Below are positions 59,052 to 64,000 of a stretch of DNA of 64,000 bases, piece by piece. The notes below the pieces were generated by a model. The model was not told where the DNA came from. It worked only from the letters and a program-made list of their open reading frames with translations, and searched no databases. The DNA is taken from assembly GCA_947034885.2 (NCBI GenBank), contig OX344749.2:932501-996500 (forward strand), read 5' to 3'. Within the stretch, counting starts at the first letter, position 1. Every line of letters starts with the position of its first letter. The position numbers and the translations under genes were made by a program. This stretch comes from Thuidium tamariscinum (lineage: Eukaryota; Streptophyta; Bryopsida; Hypnales; Thuidiaceae).

Positions 59052-59579
59052 CTATTCGTTTGCGCAAGTTCCAGCGGGGCAGTCACAGTTGGCCCCGCAC
59101 TTGCCATTCTCGTTTGCGCAAGTTCCTGCCGCAACCCCACACATGAAAATTAAGTTACCTCCTCGAATATTGCCTTCGAGCAAGAAGCCAAGATAAAGGA
59201 AAGGAACCAGGAAACTGCAATTGGTGAATCCCACTAAGACGGACACAATTTTTTTAATAATATACTCCGTATTCAAGAAACTGAAACTTTAGCCCTTGGA
59301 AAATGATATTAGATCGCAGTTTGGATCATTGAAATTCGGTCGCACTCCAGTAGGTCCACACGGAAAGGCAAGTGGTTAACTTGAATATTCCAAATCTGGA
59401 CGCTAGTACTGCAGGCTTAAAACCTGGTTTAGATCTTGGTGTATATATTTGTTTGCTGTAGGATTACCAAACATACCTGCGGGGCAGTCGCAGTTGGCAC
59501 CACACTTGCCATTCTCATTGGCGCAAGTTCCAGCTGGGCAGTCGCAGTTGGCACCGCACTTGCCGTTTTCCAAGGCCAT
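59052..59579 (-). CDS. Metallothionein-like protein 2: three CGANCDC repeats, 12 Cys
   Basis: A 58-aa paralogue of the gene at 47881-48213. Exons are 59579-59477 and 59125-59052, with a 351-bp GT-AG intron in phase 1 at exactly the same Gly codon. After MALENG come three units KCGANCDCPAGTCANENG, the last ending ANE. The Cys spacing is C-x3-C-x-C-x4-C, one residue (Ala) wider than in the paralogue, giving 12 Cys again. DNA between repeats is nearly identical within the gene, suggesting internal duplication or conversion. It has no His, aromatic residue, signal peptide or membrane segment, so it is expected to be cytosolic. Metal binding is inferred from Cys density and motif, not shown. Shared intron position, length and promoter motif mean one ancestral gene duplicated; the extra Ala separates the two copies consistently in all three units. 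Confidence 0.88.
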
Positions 59580-60387
59580 GGTTCCTGCTGAGTAAAGGAA
59601 GCTGCAAATGCAAAGCTCGTTAGAGTATGTCCATTTCTTGGGGTTACCACCGACTCTACTGGCTATGGCGAGCACTTGATTAAGTCGATTAAGCTTCTCC
59701 GGACAGCTAGTTATCAAACTTCCAAACTACGAAATTCATCACGCATAAGTTATCCAACATGTTTTAGTAATAGAGACAACAGTCAAAAAACATATCATCA
59801 AAAAGCGAAGTATGACCTACCTGGGTAGACGAGCACGATGGAGCAGAACAAAAAACCTGTTGCATTAAACACACAAAACCCGTTAGCCACTCTTGCCATA
59901 GTGAATTCAAGGCTACTGCAAGTGCATAGATCTGTTAAAAGGTAATTTGTTAATTCATGGAGCCTTTACAAGTTGATCTCAAAAAACGCAAAACCCGCCA
60001 TGCCGACTGATGAGGGTTGCAATATTGAATGTAACGCTATATGTACAATTTGCATAAAGTGACAAATAATCTCAGTAGGCTGGGGTAATGAATGGAATCC
60101 CCTGCTCTGGGCTACACCGAGGCGCTATATACAAGATGATCGATCTCAAGAGTCCGAAAGTCGATCCAGCTATGGCCGTTAATCTAGTGACTCTTCATAC
60201 CAAACTGCTCGATCGCAAGAAGACGCAAAACTTCTTCACAAAACTTGTGCACCAGACTGTAAACCAGACTGTAACTAGGGAAGAGATGAATCTCTGATGA
60301 TCTCACCACCGGCACTGGAGTGCGCTGCAAACTTCACCGAAAGAGGAATAGAAGACGAATGGTGGAGGTAGCCTTTCTTGTGAGCCA
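59580..60387 (-). promoter_or_regulatory. Leader region of metallothionein 2 with a probable 5' intron
   Basis: As in the paralogue, the TATA box lies about 800 bp upstream and an acceptor-like TTTGCATTTGCAG ends near 59602, about 23 bp before the ATG. The leader start shares GTCTTCTATTC (near 60345) with metallothionein 1. The donor was not determined. Confidence 0.45.
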
Positions 60388-60395
60388 GTTTATAC
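60388..60395 (-). promoter_or_regulatory. TATA box of metallothionein 2
   Basis: The minus strand reads CAAGTATAAACTGG, sharing CAAGTATAAA with the paralogue's promoter. Confidence 0.6.
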
Positions 60396-60475
60396 TTGAT
60401 GGTCAACACTGTTCATGGCCCCCCACTCCGGCCTGTTTCCCTCCCACTTCACACGCCAAACTGTTGAATTTCAAC

Positions 60476-60481
60476 CACGTG
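60476..60481. promoter_or_regulatory. G-box-like CACGTG upstream of metallothionein 2
   Basis: CCACGTGTGCG lies about 85 bp upstream of the TATA box. In plants CACGTG is bound by bZIP and bHLH factors. I did not find it at the matching place of metallothionein 1. Confidence 0.4.
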
Positions 60482-60539
60482 TGCGTCCCTAATATCAATC
60501 CCTCAAATGGTGGTTATCCCCAATTCGATCAATGATCAA

Positions 60540-63500
60540 GAACCTTCCTGCTGAGGTCCACTCACTGTTGGCTATGTGATATGCTGTGGCCGGATTCCAG
60601 AGGCTTGAGTGATTTTGGACCTTTGCAGTGCCCAGGGATGGTTTGGATATTCGTGCGACGTGAGATGTCACGCACTCAGAAGCTTTGCATTGGGCGGACC
60701 TGTGCCAGAAGTCATGCAAGGAGTGACGTAAACCAGGGATGGATATTAATTTAATGTTTTTAGATCTGAAACCACGACTACAGCCCGGACTACAGGAGGC
60801 ATAATTCTCTGTGGATGAGCTTGTGCTTCCACGATTCCCCGTTTCTCTGGATACGGCACACGGACAGGCAGGGAAAGAATCGAGGGTAGCAGAGACACAG
60901 TACGTGCGCTATCTTGGGAATCGGATGTGTTCCCCGAAAAAGCCTCGGTAATGTGTAGAAAAACAACCAGATACGTACTGTGCACTAGTAAACTGTTAGA
61001 GTACAATCATTCTTTTATGATAAAAATTCGGTGGTATGGATTACGGATAGTTTATGACTTTCTAAGGAGTGAGTTGCAGATCAGATAGATAACTTTTGCC
61101 TAGCCACGGTAACTTAGTGCATGCAAACAGCCAAACACCCTGTCGAATCATGCATTTTGGGGGGTGGGGTGGGGGTGGGAATCATGCATTTTTTCAGAGA
61201 TTCCAATTGAATTTTTCTGGGGCATATTGCCTCAATTATCTGATCCTTATCGATCGGTCCCAGCAACCAAGAAATGCTCATAGCACTCTTGTACAGTTGT
61301 CGTGTTTGGATTACACTCAACCCTCTTTAATGACGCGCTTTGGAATTGCACAATTGCCCTGTACATAACGCAGGATCTATCATGTTGAGTACAGAGCTGC
61401 TTGGGCAACTTCTTCAAGTCAAGTTTCACGAGTCAGAAATCATTTGAAAAAGTGCATTAAAAAAGCCCGAACACTTGTCCCGCAGTAGTGATACTAGAGA
61501 CCACCTAATTGTACGTATTGCGCGCCTGATCGAGGCTTAATCCAGATTTATTATGAGGACATGAATATGAGCAGATCGTAAGCAAATTATTTATGAACAG
61601 ATTGTGAGATTGGCTCGCACATCAACCCAATTTGAGGTGAATGATGTTGTTAACTTCACGTGATTAACTTGGAGATTGTCAATCGATTAGTCTGTGAAGA
61701 AACAGTTTCTCCGCATACATACGGTATGTTCGAATCTCTCTTACCTCTTCTGATTTGATTCATCCACTTCAGTACGTACGTTAGTGCAACTGGTAAACAG
61801 TAATTCGCAAAGAAACCATATTAAAATGTGCGCTGCGTTTTAAATGATTATCACGTCAATTCCAATGAATCGGCAGTCAAGGTTCTCGATCAAATCTCAA
61901 CCCGATTCCCCCCGTGAATCTTGCAATCCAACAGTGGTTGAAGTAAAATTAAACCTGGCCCTTGATGGAGATGCGGCCTGGTCAGTTCTAATTAGTGACG
62001 TACCTGACCCTTCAGTGATCGAATCGAAACCACCGATACGTAAAGCAACTTATAATGTACTCCGCAGTCGTGCGACAGTATATGGATCATGCATTCATGC
62101 CAGGCTGAATTCAACAAGAGTGACTGTTCTTATTTTAACATTAATAACCAGATGCATCTTGTAATATTCTTGTTGATATCTTTTAACTTAAGGTTATTAA
62201 TCCTTTCACGACTCCAGAATTGACAGATCATTACTTCTAGCCATTTATTTATTTAGGGGAGGGGAACCGACGGACCTTTGGACTTGCTGAACAATTTCAA
62301 GTAAAGATCGAGGCATCGAGCGGATAGAAAAATGCTGGAATCGATGGTCAGAGTGATAGCACACCCACAACGTAAGGAGACCAGAAGAATACGTAACTTA
62401 ACACAATACTTAGTTCCACTACAGTATTTCCGACAATTAGTCGATCGATTCGATTGGAAGCAGATGTGGGCCAACCTCATGAGCCTAAACTGAAACGAAG
62501 GTTAACATAAACCTAATTAAAACTGGCCAGAGATACCTTATAGGCATGATGAGCCTTGGAATCTGAGGCTAAGTCTACCACCGGTCCCCAAACTTTGTAA
62601 TTAATTTCTTCGAGAACATTCCAGTTCACTTCTTCTCATCCATAACTTTTCTTACTGTTGCTGAGTTACAAATGGGTGGATCTCTGCACAAGGCTCAATG
62701 CCCCATTTGCGCAAATATCAGGGCTACGGGGTCTGATGGAGAGGCCAGATGTTGCAATCAAAGTTGGTGAGGGAAAGGCCGTCAGTCCAGTCGTCAGTCA
62801 GTCTTGGGGCCAGTTGCTTGAAATGTAAGGCACACAGCAATCACAGAAATTTCATCAGTTAAGTTAGCCTAATTTACTTTGAAACGGTAGCCTGCTGCTG
62901 TCTGATCGCTCGAGCAATCTGTTCCTTGGCATAATTGCGTTAGTTGTCCGGATCTGACTCTTCCTTGGCTTTCCCCGACCTAAGGTAAGGTAGCCTTTGA
63001 ATCAGTGGAGTGATGAACAGGCTACTTTATGGCAAAGGCAAAGTGGTCACGCTAGGTGCCTCGGTTGGGAGAGCCCACACGCACAAGCTAGTTGGAGCTT
63101 TCATTTCATTACTTATTATTGGCTCTGGACCACAGAGACGGAGCGGCTGTGCAGAGACCAAAGCTATAACTTAAGTTATTACGTGGATGAGGAAGTTGTT
63201 GGCTCTCGAGTCTCGACCAAAAGGGATCGACGAACTAAGGCTACCTTCAACAAGTTTGAGCAGCCTAAGGTAGAAGGCTTAGAAATGGAGCATCTAAAGG
63301 CTGATCTGCCTTTTTCATGTAATTAAACAAACGGAAACATTTCTAGCCCATTTTTCAGAGGAAGAAAAATAGATGAGGAATCTAACACAAGTGATTTCAT
63401 ATTTTTTGGAGCATTTTTGAATTAGTTATGAATTTTCAAACAAAATGTGTTGTAGGTCCCTATTTATGTCCCTAGATCCTCCATGAATGGTTCACTTGCA

Positions 63501-64000
63501 ACTTCAAAGAAAAAATGGAAAAGCAAGGAGAATGATTGACTCTCACTATTCCCGATGCATCTTTCCTTAATTCATTCAATGAATTTGAAGGTCCATTTAA
63601 GAACCACATATTGTCCATTTCAATGCCTTTTATAGGTTCCATTCTTAATGCCCACTCTATTTTAGAGCCTCCTACCTTAGCTACGGTACTTTCATTGAAA
63701 AGCAAGTCAATGCTACACAAATAGAGCCTCAGCGAAGGCTTAGAACCACCCATTACCAACCTGGCTTCCAACCAAAGCTACGATGGGTTTTTTTTCTCCT
63801 TTTTCAAAAGTTGGGACTAAAAGTTCATGGCACATGTTCCAAAGTAGTGTGCAAGAAAGTAGAAGGGAGAGAGAGAGAGAGAGAGAGAGTCAAAAAGTAG
63901 TTTTTTTGTGTGATTGGAATTAGGAGAGTCCACATAGTACTGGCTACGGATCTAATACACTTTTTATCTTTCAAAATTCTTATTAATATCAATTTATGAG
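60540..64000. other. Island sequence then AT-richer flank, no supported gene
   Basis: Bases 60540-63330 have gene-like composition but no frame that I can connect by splice sites or recognise. The longest are 61844-62164 (plus), 62997-63326 (plus, 109 aa) and 63771-63472 (minus, 99 aa). GGGGGGTGGGGTGGGGGTGGG at 61158-61178 is a G-rich run able in principle to form a quadruplex. Confidence 0.4.
63867..63889. repeat. (GA)n microsatellite
   Basis: About eleven perfect GA units. Confidence 0.9.

Noticed and set aside
62997-63326. 109-aa plus-strand frame (MNQWSDEQATLWQRQ...)
   Set aside because: No family recognised, no flanking exons or promoter signals. It could be a remnant but cannot be supported as a gene.
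63472-63771. 99-aa minus-strand frame with fairly protein-like composition
   Set aside because: It overlaps an open frame on the opposite strand, has no recognisable motif and lies next to low-complexity DNA.

Overview
The window looks like nuclear DNA of a land plant, most likely a moss or other bryophyte. The genes have GT-AG introns of about 150-630 bp, the proteins are closest to plant versions of TFIIE-beta and Twinkle, and there are two small cysteine-rich proteins built from CGNCDC-type metallothionein repeats. The organism call is inference; no sequence search was possible.

Only four genes are well supported, each in a GC-richer island (roughly 1.2-4.4, 10.7-13.9, 47.1-49.3 and 57.7-63.3 kb) within a very AT-rich background. 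They are: a five-exon TFIIE-beta gene on the minus strand (1632-4086, 286 aa); a two-exon Twinkle-type organellar primase-helicase on the plus strand (11171-13645, 696 aa); and two paralogous two-exon metallothioneins on the minus strand (47881-48213 and 59052-59579), each 58 aa with 12 Cys in three 18-residue repeats. The two metallothioneins have their intron at the same codon position and share a promoter motif, so they are a gene duplication about 11 kb apart, now separated by transposons.

The rest is a nest of non-autonomous transposons. At least four TIR groups can be defined by their ends and target-site duplications. (1) GGGTSATTGCAAGAAA ends with clean 4-bp duplications (TACT, TTTT, TATT, CCAT, AGTA), many copies, some nested. 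(2) CACTA-type ends with 3-bp duplications (CAT, CCA, TAA, TTA), including a mathematically perfect 212-bp palindrome at 53515-53726. (3) A 1.4-kb TA-flanked foldback built of about 175-bp subrepeats (19713-21110), with a half copy at 8.4-9.1 kb. (4) Two about 210-bp elements with TTAA flanks and CCCTTGAA-like ends. There is also a Mutator-like MITE with a 10-bp duplication, a tRNA-derived SINE with a poly(A) tail, other tRNA-like segments and a Ty3/gypsy Gag remnant.

Two larger repeats organise the middle. A 3-4 kb unit occurs at 16925-21372 and 35905-38932, and comparing the copies reveals pre-insertion (empty) sites. A second unit occurs at 27.7-29.1 kb and as two adjacent copies at 38.9-47.1 kb. 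Several insertions sit inside others, so a relative order of events can be read. I saw no CRISPR array, rRNA, functional tRNA gene or intact transposase.
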